A DNA stretch of 64,000 bases from Portunus trituberculatus (GCF_017591435.1 NC_059302.1:1104425-1168424), one strand, 5' to 3'. Positions 17,372-32,563 are shown, numbered from the stretch's first letter. Notes: a model not told the origin generated them from the sequence alone. Translations and numbers: made by a program.

Positions 17372-18253
17372 CGGTTAGTTCACAAGTGGCACTCCGGCTA
17401 TGGCAGATATGTGGTCCTCTTTAGCAGCAGGTGACGGGGTGCCGAGGACGCGGCTAAACCTGCTGAGAATAGCAAAGACCAAGAGATAACACCACTTTCC
17501 GTGTGACTTGTCTTGGATCTGCTGTGAATTGCCGCGTTCTTGTCTCGTACTACGAAGAATTGACTTGAAGATCAACGTCGTTCCTTGAAACGGGATAATA
17601 GTGTTGTTAGGCTGGCTTTACTGAAAAAAGCTCCAAGCAGTAGCAACTTAAGCAGAGAATGATGTAATTGGCCCAGGCTCCTCATTGTTATATAAAAGTC
17701 TTATTTATATATCAAATGAAATATGAAGGGGTCCTCATCCCACCAGTGCACAGTTCGCCATTGCCTCTCGGGAACCCAGGAATAAACTTTGCGACCAGCT
17801 AAGGGTGCTGTAATGATCATATGTACAGATTAAAATTACAATGTTTATAGTTCACTTTTGAAGTTTTTGTAAATCGTTTATTTATTTTTCGACTTAGTGA
17901 GACTGTATATTCTAATGCAGAAGAAAAATGTATATTCTAATGTGAAAGAAATATGTATATTCTAATATAGAGGAAAATGAAGCTGTGAATAGGTCACCTG
18001 TACAATGCCGCCTCTGAACCGTGAGGGGACTGATTTGTACAAAGGACCCGTCGCACCCCACTTTGAGACAGCTATCTTTGCCATCCTCTTGCAAGCACGC
18101 CACTCAATTCAGTGCACCGAACATTTTATGCATTATGACCTAGATTCATTATTTTGTTTGTATGTTCTACGTGTTTTTGCCGTCATTTGATCAGCCCTAG
18201 AAAGCCGAATCTTGATGTGTTGTGCCGAAATTAGGATGTAAATATCGAATAAA
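17372..18253 (+). terminator. 3' UTR with two polyadenylation signals
   Basis: AT-rich sequence after the stop codon. AATAAA occurs at 17781-17786 and 18248-18253, giving a short or a long 3' UTR (about 0.4 or 0.9 kb). TTATTTATTTTT at about 17878 resembles an AU-rich instability element. The short repeat at 17904-17978 lies between the two signals and would appear only in the long form. Confidence 0.6.
17904..17978. repeat. 25-bp tandem repeat, three copies, in the 3' UTR
   Basis: TGTATATTCTAAT begins at 17904, 17929 and 17954, each followed by a purine-rich filler (GCAGAAGAAAAA, GTGAAAGAAATA, ATAGAGGAAAA). TGTATATT is close to the UGUANAUA class of Pumilio-binding motifs, so the repeats could be RNA-binding sites; that is conjecture. 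Confidence 0.8.
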
Positions 18254-18845
18254 ATTCCTTATTGTCTGCCTACGCAGCCACAACAAGGCTCAGTCAACAC
18301 TCAATGATTTTCTTGTCCTGTCGTGTCAGAATGATAGTCGAGAAAAAAAGTTTGTTTCATATGTAACAGAATAGAGAACAAGCAGAACAAATACAATACT
18401 TATTGTTTCTGGTATATAGACTTGATTAATTATATGCAAAAGTTGACACTTATGGATACCAAGCAATCGAAGCAAAGATAAAGGGAAGAAGAGTCATAAA
18501 GTAGGTATCAAACATGCAAATATGAGTAAATCAGTTCATGCCTGTTGCTCTCCTTGAGCACGTCCTCACCTACATCGTATCTTCTTGTGCTGATACTGCA
18601 CAAAGAGACCATTTCCGAGCAGCAGACATCATCACCATACTGAGTTACTAATTACCGTGTGTCATGATATCGAATTATCATCATCTGTTCTGAAGGTAAT
18701 TGCAGCAAACTGGTTTAAGTTACTGTTTGACCGGAAATGTTCTCGTTTCTTCCTTGATCCAGAAATACCGCAAGGCAGGGAGGAGGAGTTTGACGCGCCG
18801 CTTCGTGTTTCTTATTGCTTACTGGAAGAAAGAACATGGTAGCTC
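18254..18845. other. gene-free stretch downstream of the gene
   Basis: Unique AT-rich sequence. Nothing supported as a gene or repeat. Confidence 0.5.
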
Positions 18846-19373
18846 CCCCTTCATATATCACGCCTCGTTTACTTATCTTTATGTGTCATCATTCCCACTT
18901 CTCGTTCTCCCCTCTCTCAGACGCGTGCTTCCCGAAGGACGTCTGGTCTTTGCTCTTCATTTCCTTATCGTTCTTTCTCCTCCAGGTCGCTTCTGTCTTA
19001 CTTTTCTGACATTTTTTTTTATCTTTTCTCTCAAGGGGCATTTACTCTCAGCCGTCCCACCTATCTGTGCCCTCCTCCTCTTCTCTTCCTTATTGCTTTT
19101 CCTCCTCCAGACTGCTCCTCTGACTTACTTTCTAATTTTCCTCCTTTCAATCCTTTCTCTCAGGGGACCTATACTCTCTTCTTTCACACGCCTCCCTGAC
19201 TTCCTTGTACTTATTTCCTTATCGTTGTTCTCCATGCTCCTTCTCTTCCTCCACCTGAAGATTGTTGCTCTGCTTTACTTTCTTCCCTATTTAATCTTTT
19301 CTCGAGAGGCCATTTCCCACCCCTGCCCTACTTACCTTTGCCTTCCTCTTCATTTCCTTAGTGTTACACCTTC
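18846..19373. repeat. diverged CT-rich tandem repeat, about four units of 113-150 bp
   Basis: Units starting near 18846, 18986, 19111 and 19261 share the order GCT(C/T)TGnCTTACTTTCT, TTTTCTCTCnnGGGCC, CCTnCCTTnnCTCTTCATTTCCTTA and CTTCTCCTCCAG. The repeat keeps a 264-codon frame open (18700-19494) that translates to Leu/Phe/Ser-rich hydrophobic sequence. The repeat explains that frame, so it is not called as a membrane protein. Confidence 0.65.
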
Positions 19374-19954
19374 ATGTTATTCTTCCGGTTCGCCCTCCTT
19401 CCCTCTTCCTCATACATATCTCAGGGGATCTCGTTTTGTTACTTGGCGGCCCCGTCCTCCCCTCTTCACCCTGTCATGTGTTATCGATAAATAACAACTG
19501 CAGGGGGTTTCTTTCCTGGTCCCCTCATAACATGCGATGCCCCCTGTCTGACCTGGCTGTCGAAAGGAAAGTAGCACCTGAACCAGAGTTTTTTCTTCTT
19601 ATTATCAGCGTTATGTGATCTCGATGTTATGGCTCATGTAGATTGACATTTACATTATAGCACGATTTAGGAAGGATGAAAGTGTGCAGATAAAAGTTGT
19701 GCTGTCTGTGAGTGGAAAGGTATGGTTACAAGACTTTCTCATTGCGTTACTTAATTGCTCGTAAGCATACTATCAGTTTTCTATGTAAGAGGGTTAGTGA
19801 TAAAAGGGAAAAAAAGGGACGAAAAATAAAAAAAACTTTTATACCAGTTCCTGAAGAAAGGTCAAAGGGACCTTGAAAGATTTCAAGTCATAGGAAGGAG
19901 GAAAAACAGAAATGGATGCAAGCTCCTGCTGGCTGTTGCTGCTGCTACTACTGT
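19374..19954. other. gene-free stretch
   Basis: No supported feature; unique sequence leading into the trinucleotide tracts. Confidence 0.5.
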
Positions 19955-21930
<1,976 letters not shown>

Positions 21931-22264
21931 TGGTCATTACATTCAACTTAGTGCTTCACCACCTATCACCACACACTTGTAGAATGAAGTAAAAAAAAAA
22001 AAAAAATTCCAAACTACACTTCCTTCAATCCGTTCTAAAATAAATAGATAAATAAACAACCATCATATTCTGTTTAGTGAAAGCGTATTGATAATGTCAG
22101 TCTAAGTAAATGCAATGACGACTTCAAGCTGAGTGAATGCAACAATAGCACAATAGTTACGTAATGAGAGGGGACATGATGGCAAGCGCAACACAGCATG
22201 GCAGGGATAATGGCCGCTGTGTCCTGTGTCACACCCTCGTGAGCGATTTGGTCACGTACGCAGG

Positions 22265-22530
22265 AAGGGAATTAAGGACCGAGCTTATCACTTTCCTAGA
22301 GCGAGAAAGACAGAGAGAGACAGAAAGGAACAGAGAAGCAGACAGACACGCACACTTATAGACACGCATAGAGACGGAGAGAAAAGAACACAGAGAGAGA
22401 TGAGTACGAGTACATGAAAAGGACAACGGCAAGGGAATAAAGGACGGAGGTTGTCACTTTTCGAGAGAGAAAGAAAGACAGAGACAGAGAAGGACAGAAG
22501 CTTAGACAGACACCGACACTCATACACTCA
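22265..22530. repeat. 166-bp tandem duplication, purine-rich
   Basis: AAGGGAATTAAGGACCGAG (22265) recurs as AAGGGAATAAAGGACGGAG (22431), followed in both by a TTATCACTTT/TTGTCACTTT block, GAGAGAAAGA-type purine runs and ACAGACAC(G)CACACT. The second copy is cut short by the (AC)n tract. Shadow frames rich in Arg/Glu arise from it. Confidence 0.8.
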
Positions 22531-22551
22531 AATAAATAGTCACTAATAAAG

Positions 22552-22552
<1 letters not shown>

Positions 22553-22613
<61 letters not shown>
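22553..22613. repeat. (AC)n microsatellite
   Basis: About 30 AC units following the 166-bp duplication. Confidence 0.95.
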
Positions 22614-22614
<1 letters not shown>

Positions 22615-22898
22615 TCAGATACAGCCAGATAAACTCTAAGTCATGGGTGCGGTACTCACTACTTGCAAAGCCATAAAAGTAATCCTTAACTGTGTTTCTC
22701 GTCCTGACCTTGGGAAGGGCGTGGCAGGCTGACCTTCCTCGTGCTTTATTGTGTCCTTGGCTGCAACCTGCCTTAGCCTACCCACGCGACGGGGTAACTC
22801 TGCATACCTCACTTCTAATATTTTGCACAGATTGAGACAAGTGAAAAGGCGAGAATTTGTGAGAGAAAGGAAAATGGTGCGTGGTCTTGTCACTGTAA

Positions 22899-23030
<132 letters not shown>

Positions 23031-23231
23031 AATCACGGTATGATAAAACAAAACGTTAATTTAATTTTTCATATGATTTGCACACACCTCTTTTTTTTTA
23101 TTCTCAATTATAAAGGAAAGACAATAACAAATCAAGATGGAAAAGAAGAAAGACAAGCGGATATTTAATATGGACGCCATCACCTCTCGGCTTCTCTCGT
23201 ATAGAGTCGTGAAAGCAGATCAGCATCTTCA

Positions 23232-23673
23232 CTTACTGTCTTCCACGTCATCTGAACCACTCACTCACACTACCTACTAAGTTATCACCGTTTTCACAAT
23301 ACTGTATCCATTCCTGAATCAGTCACTCTCGCCAGTTACGTAACTCCTTCCTCTCTGGACTTGCATTCAGGATGGCCACCTTACTGTCTTCCACGTTATC
23401 TGAACCACTCACTCACACTACCTACCAAGTTATCACGGTCTCACAATACTGTATTCATGCCTCCTGAATCAATCACTCGTGCCAGCTACGTAACTCCTTC
23501 CTTGCTGGACTTATATTCATTCTTGCCACCTTGCTGTCTAACACGTCATCTAAACCACTCACTCACACTACCCACCAAGTCATTACCAGGGTATCACCAT
23601 TTCCACCATCTGAATCAGTCACTTGCGCCAGCTACGTAACTCCTTCCTCTCTTGACTTGCATTCAGGCTGGTG
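23232..23673. repeat. minisatellite, three tandem units of about 148-150 bp
   Basis: Units begin at 23232, 23380 and 23530 with CTTACTGTCTTCCACG (third copy CTTGCTGTCTAACACG). Each continues with TCTGAACCACTCACTCACAC, GTTATCACnGTTTTCACA, CTGAATCAGTCACT, GCCAGCTACGTAACTCCTTC and CTTGCATTCAGG. The copies differ by scattered substitutions and small indels. The 92-codon frame across it (23361-23639) is repeat-derived. Confidence 0.9.
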
Positions 23674-24150
23674 TGAGGGATTAGGAGTGGCATGAGTAGA
23701 GTGAGGGTTAGGCAAAATAACCCAGTTTATGGTAAATGCCACAGGTGATGGATGGGAAGCCGTCACTCCCTCCCACTCACCCCCTCGCCTCCCTTCATGC
23801 AAATGCCAGGGTGCCTCAGGTGAGTTAGAGGCAGGAATTTACCTCGAGTTATTGCCAGGAAGGTAATGCTGAAGTCAAGGCCGAGTTGAATTATCTCTTT
23901 TAATAAGTCAGAAAGAAAGAGACTGAGTGTGTGGGTGTGTGAGTGTGTGTGGGTGTGTGGGTGGGTGAGCAAGGGTTAGGCGTAAAGAAAGGGAGGGAGA
24001 AAAGTTATAACCAAGTGAAATTACTTCCTCTTTTTCTTTTCTCTCTTTTTTTTGCTTTTCTTTTATTCTTGTATCGTTCCTTTTCTCTGTGTCTGTTCCA
24101 TCTGTCTGTTTGGTTGACATGCTGGCTGTCTGTTTCTAGCTTTGTTTCTA
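23674..24150. other. gene-free stretch
   Basis: No supported gene. A GTGTGTGGG-rich patch lies at 23930-23970, and T/C-rich sequence leads into the next microsatellite. Confidence 0.5.
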
Positions 24151-24823
<673 letters not shown>

Positions 24824-24968
24824 AGCTCTTGAAACATCAAAAGTCACTGGGAGGGGAAAGAAACAGTGACAGGTAGAGCTCCTGAAACACCAAAATGGAA
24901 ACAGTGACATGTCTAGCTCCTGAATCACTAAAAATCAAGGGAATGGGAAGGAAACAGTGACAGGTAGA
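24824..24968. repeat. short minisatellite, three units of 38-54 bp
   Basis: AGCTC(C/T)TGAAACAC begins at 24824, 24877 and 24915, and each unit ends in GAAACAGTGACAGGTAG or a close variant. The middle unit lacks the GTCACTGGGAGGGG section present in the others. Confidence 0.85.
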
Positions 24969-25530
<562 letters not shown>

Positions 25531-25862
25531 CACACCTTTCACCATAAATATTTTTTGCTGTACTAATAAATCTTCAGTGAAAGGCAATATTGCGGTTTCT
25601 TTTCAAGTTTCTGGAGCAAATTGGGTCATGTCATTTGTCGGGTCCATATTTCACACCTTAGAGAAACGAGATTAGGTAAAGGTGTAGAAGGAAGTGAGAG
25701 ATGTGGTTATAGGGATTAGAGAAAAAGGTGGATGAGGGATTAGGTAAGAGGCAGGTCAGGTAGGTATTAAAATAGAATAGGTAGGAGAGAGAGAGAGAGA
25801 AGGAGGGATACAATACGGGATACGAGAAGAATATACCAATGAATGCGTGAGAATCGATATAC

Positions 25863-25927
25863 TAACCTAACCTAACCTAACCTACCCTACCCAACCCTAC
25901 CCTACCCTAACCTTACCTAACCTAACA
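25863..25927. repeat. interstitial telomere-like (CCTAA)n array
   Basis: Four perfect TAACC units at 25863-25882 are followed by CCTACCCTACCCAACCCTACC variants and a return to CCTAACCTAAC. On the minus strand this is (TTAGG)n, the arthropod telomere repeat. The array is short and degenerate in its middle, so it is interstitial rather than a true chromosome end. Confidence 0.85.
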
Positions 25928-26572
25928 GCATGGAAAGGAAAAAATATAAAGAAATTGTGAGAAAGGGCAAACACAGAGACTGGTAAAGGAAAGGACAACA
26001 AATCTTTCTATTAAAGATCCATTTTCTTTGGTCACATCCATCTCTGAAATGTGACGTTAGCCTTATAAACAGACATCTTACCCTCCATACTCTTCGACAT
26101 CCAGGTAATGTTGTCACGTCTAACTCTAATAATAAAAAAAAACATTCTCACTATTTATACAGGTAATAGCGACCGGTTTCCCAAAGAACATGTAATCTTT
26201 TGAAGTCTAGATAGAGAAAAGAAGCAAAAGAGAAGTGCTGAAACGAAGGAAAGGGAATGCAGTAGAGAATAGGAAAAGTTGGATAAGGAATTGACGAAGA
26301 GGAGGGAATGAAGGAAGCATGAAAGGAAGACTGATGAAGAAGAAGGGGAGTTAATGGGAAGGAGAGAAAATACGTATATATAAAAAAAAAAGAAAACGAG
26401 AAAGTGAAACAACCGAAGGAAGATTGTGAAAAAAGAAGAATGTAAGTAAGATAATTACATTAGAACTGATGAGGAGAAGAAATTGACACTGGAGAAAATT
26501 ATATAAAAAGAAAGGAAGTGGTGGAGATAAAAGAAGGAGGAGAGAAGGAAAGAAAAGATATGTGGATAGGAT
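25928..26572. other. gene-free purine-rich stretch
   Basis: No gene. AG/GAAA-rich sequence gives long Phe/Ser/Leu minus-strand frames that are compositional. Confidence 0.5.
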
Positions 26573-26865
26573 AAGATAAAAAATGCATGAGAGTACGAAG
26601 AAAAGATTGTCTGTGGAAGGGAAAGGGAAACGAAGGGGAAATAAAGAGAGAGGGAAGGGGAAAGGGAAGAGGAGAGGGAGGTAGAGGAGAGGGATGGTGG
26701 CAAACGTTGAGATGGAAAGAAAAGATAAAAATTGCATGAGAGCAGGAAAAAAAATATATTGTCTGGGGAAGGGAAAGGGAAACGAAGCGGAGATAAAGAG
26801 AGAGGGAAGGGGAGAGGGAAGGAGAGAGAGAGGTAGGGGAGAGGGATGATGGTAAACGTTGTCTG
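26573..26865. repeat. about 150-bp tandem duplication, purine-rich
   Basis: Two units (about 26573-26722 and 26723-26865) share AAAGATA, AATTGCATGAGAG, ATTGTCTG(T)GGAAGGG, AAAGGGAAACGAAG, ATAAAGAGAGAGGGAAGGGG and GGAGAGGGATGnTGGnAAACG. The overlapping minus-strand frames of about 130-150 codons repeat the same peptide because of this duplication and are not genes. Confidence 0.85.
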
Positions 26866-28445
26866 TTGCATGAGTGAGTGAGAGGCGAGGAAGCCACTCA
26901 CTGTCCTACTCTCTAAATGGACCTCTTGCGTGTCTTCCTCTCCCTCTCTCTCCCTCTCTCCCTCCCTCTGTTCCTACATTCTCTTTTACCTCTCACTTTC
27001 CCTTCTGCATTCATTATTTCATAAGCTCTTCATTTCTTTAACATTTTTTTTATTCTTTTCTTGCTCCATTTCTCATTTTTTCTAGGATGTAATTTTTCCA
27101 GGTCAATCTTCTTTTATTTCCTCTTTTTATTTATTTTTTCTCCAATCATCATCGCTCTTTTACATATTTTTTTCTTTCCTCTACCCATCTTACCTTTTCA
27201 TTTTTACCATTCATTATCTTGCTTTTATTTTCCTTTTATCATCTTTGTGGTTATGTCTTCCTCCTCTTTCCCCTTCACCTGCATGTTTCCTTACCTTATC
27301 CTCTTTGTTCACTCTCCTTTTCCTTTCCTTTTCCATTATTACTATTTATACAGTCTCCCTATCACTCTCTTAAGGTGTCAGAATCAGTATATGAGTGAGG
27401 GATAGTGTCCTTGTGTAAATTGGTAGAAAGGAGTAAGTTACAGTCGAAGGTATGTGTGTGTGTCATTATGGAAGCGCTGAGAGGGAAGTGGTTGGCTTAA
27501 AGCAGAGGGGAGATACTGCGTGGTGTTGTCTAGAGTTGGCGTAATGAAATATCTGTGTATTGAATAAGTTTTGGTGGTGATTGTTAGGATTGAAGGACGA
27601 AGAACTATTTGCTGCTAAGTGGGGAAATGATAATGGGTTTTCTATTTTGTTTCTATTGAGGAAATGAAATATATGTAGCCGTAAGTTTTATTTTCTGTTT
27701 TTTGTTCTTTGAGGAAGGAAACTCCTTTATATCCTTTACAGTTGGCTACAAATTCAGTCAATGTTTTTTTGTCGATAGTAATTAAAGATGTATGTGAGGT
27801 ATTTATTCAATTTCTTATCATTGCATTTATTTCTCTGTCTGTTTTGTATATCTATTTTTTTTTGTTTTTTTGTATGTGCCATTATGTTTTTTTTTCTTGT
27901 GCCCTTTCTTTTATATTTTTATATATATTTTTCCTGTCTTTTCTGTCTTTTGTCTACTCTGCGCTCACTTCAGGTATTCAGATGGAGATGTTTTTCCTTC
28001 AATTCTTGCTACCTGTACGTATGTATGCCTGCGTGTAAATTTCGAGAAGTTACACTTATTCACATTTTTCTGCTCTGTCACACATTCCTTCGTTGATCTC
28101 CTGTTGACTTTGCTCCTCTTACCTCGAGGCCACGCGCTGGGAGTCACGGTTCACGGCTTGCGGCTCAACAGGTAACACGGACGTGACACCGAACACCTAG
28201 GCAATCTGTGAGTTGGTTGTCGTGAGCCTGACTTGGACTCACGCACGCCATCCACCTTCCCGTCACCGCCTCCCTAATTTTGTTGTGGTTGATAAATGTC
28301 GTCATGAATATATGTCAATCAATTCCTTCTCTCCTTCGCCGGCTCTCAGGTAGAGTTCCACATAACGCGTGATAAGTATGGGTCTGATCCCTTATCCCGT
28401 CACGACACTTATATCATTCTCCTTCTCCCTTTCTTTATCCCGTGT
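26866..28445. other. gene-free T/C-rich stretch
   Basis: No supported gene. T-rich sequence at 27000-28020 produces several Phe/Ser/Tyr-rich frames without start context or domains. Confidence 0.5.
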
Positions 28446-28447
28446 AC

Positions 28448-28530
<83 letters not shown>
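28446..28530. repeat. (AC)n microsatellite
   Basis: ACACGCGCGCGC followed by about 35 AC units, ending directly at a SINE A-box remnant. Confidence 0.95.
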
Positions 28531-28533
<3 letters not shown>

Positions 28534-28547
28534 TAGCTCAGTGGTTA

Positions 28548-28633
<86 letters not shown>

Positions 28634-28685
28634 GTCTCTCTCAGGTCTATCTAAGATCTAAATCTGAGCTCTGAGCTCGTGTCTA
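28531..28685 (+). mobile_element. SINE remnant interrupted by an expanded (CT)n tract
   Basis: TAGCTCAGTGGTTAG at 28534-28548 is a tRNA A-box/D-arm sequence directly after (AC)n, as in the two complete SINEs. Then comes a CT tract with minor interruptions (about 28551-28641), then GAGCTCTGAGCTCGTGTC, which matches the GAGCTCTGAGCTCGCTCC of the SINE body. The anticodon and B-box part is missing. I infer a deletion and microsatellite expansion inside a SINE; a different tRNA-like head is also possible. Confidence 0.6.
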
Positions 28686-28716
28686 TGGATAGACAGGCAG
28701 ATAGATATATAGACAG

Positions 28717-29730
<1,014 letters not shown>

Positions 29731-29774
<44 letters not shown>
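29731..29774. repeat. (GT)n microsatellite
   Basis: About 21 GT units. Confidence 0.95.
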
Positions 29775-29776
<2 letters not shown>

Positions 29777-29992
29777 TATTTTCATGGGTTTCTTTTCCCC
29801 TTCTTGTGTACGAATATTTTATGTGTCTCCTTGCCTCCCAGTGTTCTGTGTTGTCTTCAGCTTGGCCATGAAGGTTGAGAGCATGGTAACAGCTGACGGG
29901 TGTTTGTTTTCTTTATAATATAGGCAAAGAAAGGATAAAGCGTGAAGTGTGTTTATAGGGAAGACAACAATGATAGTTAACGGGCTTTGCAT

Positions 29993-30182
29993 TTAATCCC
30001 TTATAGTTCAATGACGCGTATTCCATATTCATTCTGCTTTAGAAACTCATGTGGGGGATTGAAATAGTGAAGACTGTGGCCATTAATCTTTTGACCTTCA
30101 TAGACCCTTCCTAATGTATATAAATGGTCCAATCGTACACAAATCTCAAAGTAAAAGTGAGTTTCAGTATTGAAGACGTTAA
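29993..30182 (-). mobile_element. TTAA-MITE family, copy A
   Basis: TTAA at both ends (29993-29996, 30179-30182). The interior matches the family in minus orientation: ATGACGCGTATTCCATATTC, AGTGAAGACTGTGGCCATTA, GACCTTCATAGACCCTTCC, GGTCCAATCGTACACAAATC. It lacks the ACTATTTGGTGATTTTATAC segment of fuller copies (190 bp). Confidence 0.85.
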
Positions 30183-30443
30183 AGAAAGAAAGAAGAGTGT
30201 TAAAGTTTACGAATTGGTAACCTAGACAAGCACGCAGGCGATTCATTATGTAAGCAAAAACCTCAATATTCATAAGTACTTTTTTTTCCTTGTTATGCAA
30301 ATCATTTATAAACTTAAGGCAGGTATTGATCGTAATAACATTAGTTCTAGTTTTCTTGCTTGTTTAGTTTATTGATGTCTGTTTTTTCTCCTCGCATTCA
30401 ATAAATTATTTACCTCCTGTTATTGATTTTATGTTTATTTTTA

Positions 30444-30445
<2 letters not shown>
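30183..30445. other. gene-free AT-rich stretch
   Basis: Nothing supported. It continues AT-rich to the AC tract. Confidence 0.5.
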
Positions 30446-30494
<49 letters not shown>

Positions 30495-30521
30495 TATACA
30501 TATGTAATACTTTATACTCAC

Positions 30522-30559
<38 letters not shown>

Positions 30560-30710
30560 GGTTCTGTGGGGTGTGTTGGTGGGGGAGACAGGCGTGTATA
30601 TATGGATGTCAGAGGCCTATCACTTATCATAATAATTCACGTCATTCACTTGTCACATTTGGGGGGAACATTAGCATTCCTCACTTATTCATTTCTGCTC
30701 CGAACCCCAG

Positions 30711-30762
<52 letters not shown>

Positions 30763-30764
30763 AA
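30446..30764. repeat. cluster of (AC)n, (AG)n and (AC)n(A)n tracts
   Basis: (AC)n at 30446-30493, (AG)n at 30525-30557, (AC)n at 30712-30740 running straight into about 25 A residues (to 30764). The AC-then-poly-A end could be a retroposon tail, but no element body is recognised. Confidence 0.9.
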
Positions 30765-31289
30765 AGTTATTTCAGTCTGTGCTCAATTGGTCGACAACCT
30801 TCCCACATTGAGATTACCAACAGACCGATAACGTCAGTTTTTTTTTTCCTATGAATTTCGTTTATTTGCAAAGTTTGATATGTTGAACTGACATTTGTGG
30901 GAAGTTGTGGAAACCTTGCTGTGTGTATGTACTTATATATATGGATGTATATATCTATGTATGTATGTATGTATGTATGTATTTGTACGAATAACAGTAT
31001 GCATGCATGTGTGATTCTAAGAATGTATAAATAGAAGGTTATATTGACAAAGTTTCCTGATGTGTAACCTAAATTAACCTAATTCAGGATTCTATATATG
31101 ATGAACAAAAATAGACAGTAAATTGTGAGCAAAAAAATGAAAGGTCCATATTCAAGTTACATGTTTATTTGAAGGAAGTCGAGAAGTGTAATTATTCTCT
31201 TAAAATATCAAATATTAACGTCTGTCTAATTATTTATTTATTTCATCTGTCAGTGAATCTTTTTCCCAGCTTTCCGTCCATTGGTCTAT
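30765..31289. other. gene-free AT-rich stretch
   Basis: No gene. A (TATG)n run lies at about 30954-30982. Confidence 0.5.
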
Positions 31290-31515
31290 CCTAATATGCA
31301 TGTATGTATGTATTATATATGTATGTATCTACCTATAAGTCTGTGTATCTATCTGTCTGTCTATCTGTCTATCTATTTATTTGTCTATCTCCATCAATCC
31401 ATCAGCCTATCAAATCTATGTATCTATCTTTCTCTCTAATCTATCTGTCAATCAATCTGTCAATTCTTCTACCTATCTATCTGTCTATCTATCTATATAT
31501 CTATCAATTTATCTA
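31290..31515. repeat. degenerate (TATG)/(TATC)/(TGTC) tetranucleotide region
   Basis: TATGTATGTA passes into a scattered TATCTATCTG array to 31515. A weaker, older version of the compound repeat at 42513-42767. Confidence 0.8.
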
Positions 31516-32220
31516 TCTGAACTTAGCTCTTAACATATTTTAAGTTTTCTTGGTGTTTTGTCAACTTTTCTCAATCTTCTATAAGTTCACAGTGTTTGGT
31601 TGGTTGTTTGTTCTTCGAAGTAATATGTTTGAGTTTCGCGTTATCCCTCCTTAGTGTTGCCTCCTCTCTTCCCTTTATTCATTGTCTTCTCTTTGCTTGT
31701 TCTTTCTCTCCTCCTTTCTTCTTCTCTTTTCCCCATCTATCATTCTGGATCTTTTTTCTCCTTTCATTTTCTTTCCTTCCTCTGTTTCTTTTTATCCTTT
31801 TCTTTTTCTTGGCTTTTCCTTTCCCATTTCCTCGTTTCCTATACTTTTCCTTTCTATTTTTCTGTCGATTTCTTGTGACTCCTTTATTCATTATGGCTTT
31901 ATTTTTATGTATCTTGTCTTCAACTTCTCTTTCTCTCTCTCTCTTCATCGCTTCTCTCTTCTCTTTCCGTCTTCCTTTTCTCTTATGCTTGCTCCTGTTT
32001 CCTTTTCTCTCTGTTTCCCTTGTTTGCTCTCCTCACTGATCTTTCTTCCTGTCCCCTCTCCCCTCAGCATACCCTCTTCTCCTCTTGCTTTGTCCTCTCC
32101 TTCACCTCCTCTCTCCCTCTCTCCTTCCTCCTCCCTTACTTATCTCTGACGTCACAACCTCCCTCCCTCGGGACAATAAGTGGCTTACGTTTGAACTATG
32201 TTATGCACGCTACTGCCCCT

Positions 32221-32222
<2 letters not shown>
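31516..32222. other. gene-free T/C-rich stretch
   Basis: Strongly pyrimidine-rich on the plus strand. It yields several overlapping Phe/Leu/Ser frames of 75-155 codons in different phases, which is the mark of composition rather than coding. Confidence 0.55.
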
Positions 32223-32273
<51 letters not shown>

Positions 32274-32507
32274 CCAGAAATAGCCTCTCAAAACCAGAAC
32301 ACAAGCAATCGACCACACACTAACACACTGCCAGCCTTGAAGTTCTTGTCACAACCACACATCACATTACATGGCATATACTTTATTTATTTATTTATTA
32401 TTTTGTTTAACTTTTTCATTCAAGTAAATACGTTCTCACATTATCTAACCACCGCTCACCACAACGCAGCCCATCAGCCATATAACTGCACTCTGTTAAC
32501 ATCTTGT

Positions 32508-32560
<53 letters not shown>
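32223..32560. repeat. (CT)n and (AC)n microsatellites
   Basis: (CT)n at 32223-32270 and (AC)n at 32509-32560, separated by 240 bp of unique sequence. Confidence 0.95.

Positions 32561-32563
<3 letters not shown>

Noticed and set aside
18700..19494. 264-codon hydrophobic ORF as a membrane protein
   Set aside because: Explained by a CT-rich tandem repeat lacking stops; no conserved motif.
23232..23673. CRISPR-like direct repeats
   Set aside because: Units of about 148 bp are contiguous with no unique spacers, and the genome is eukaryotic.
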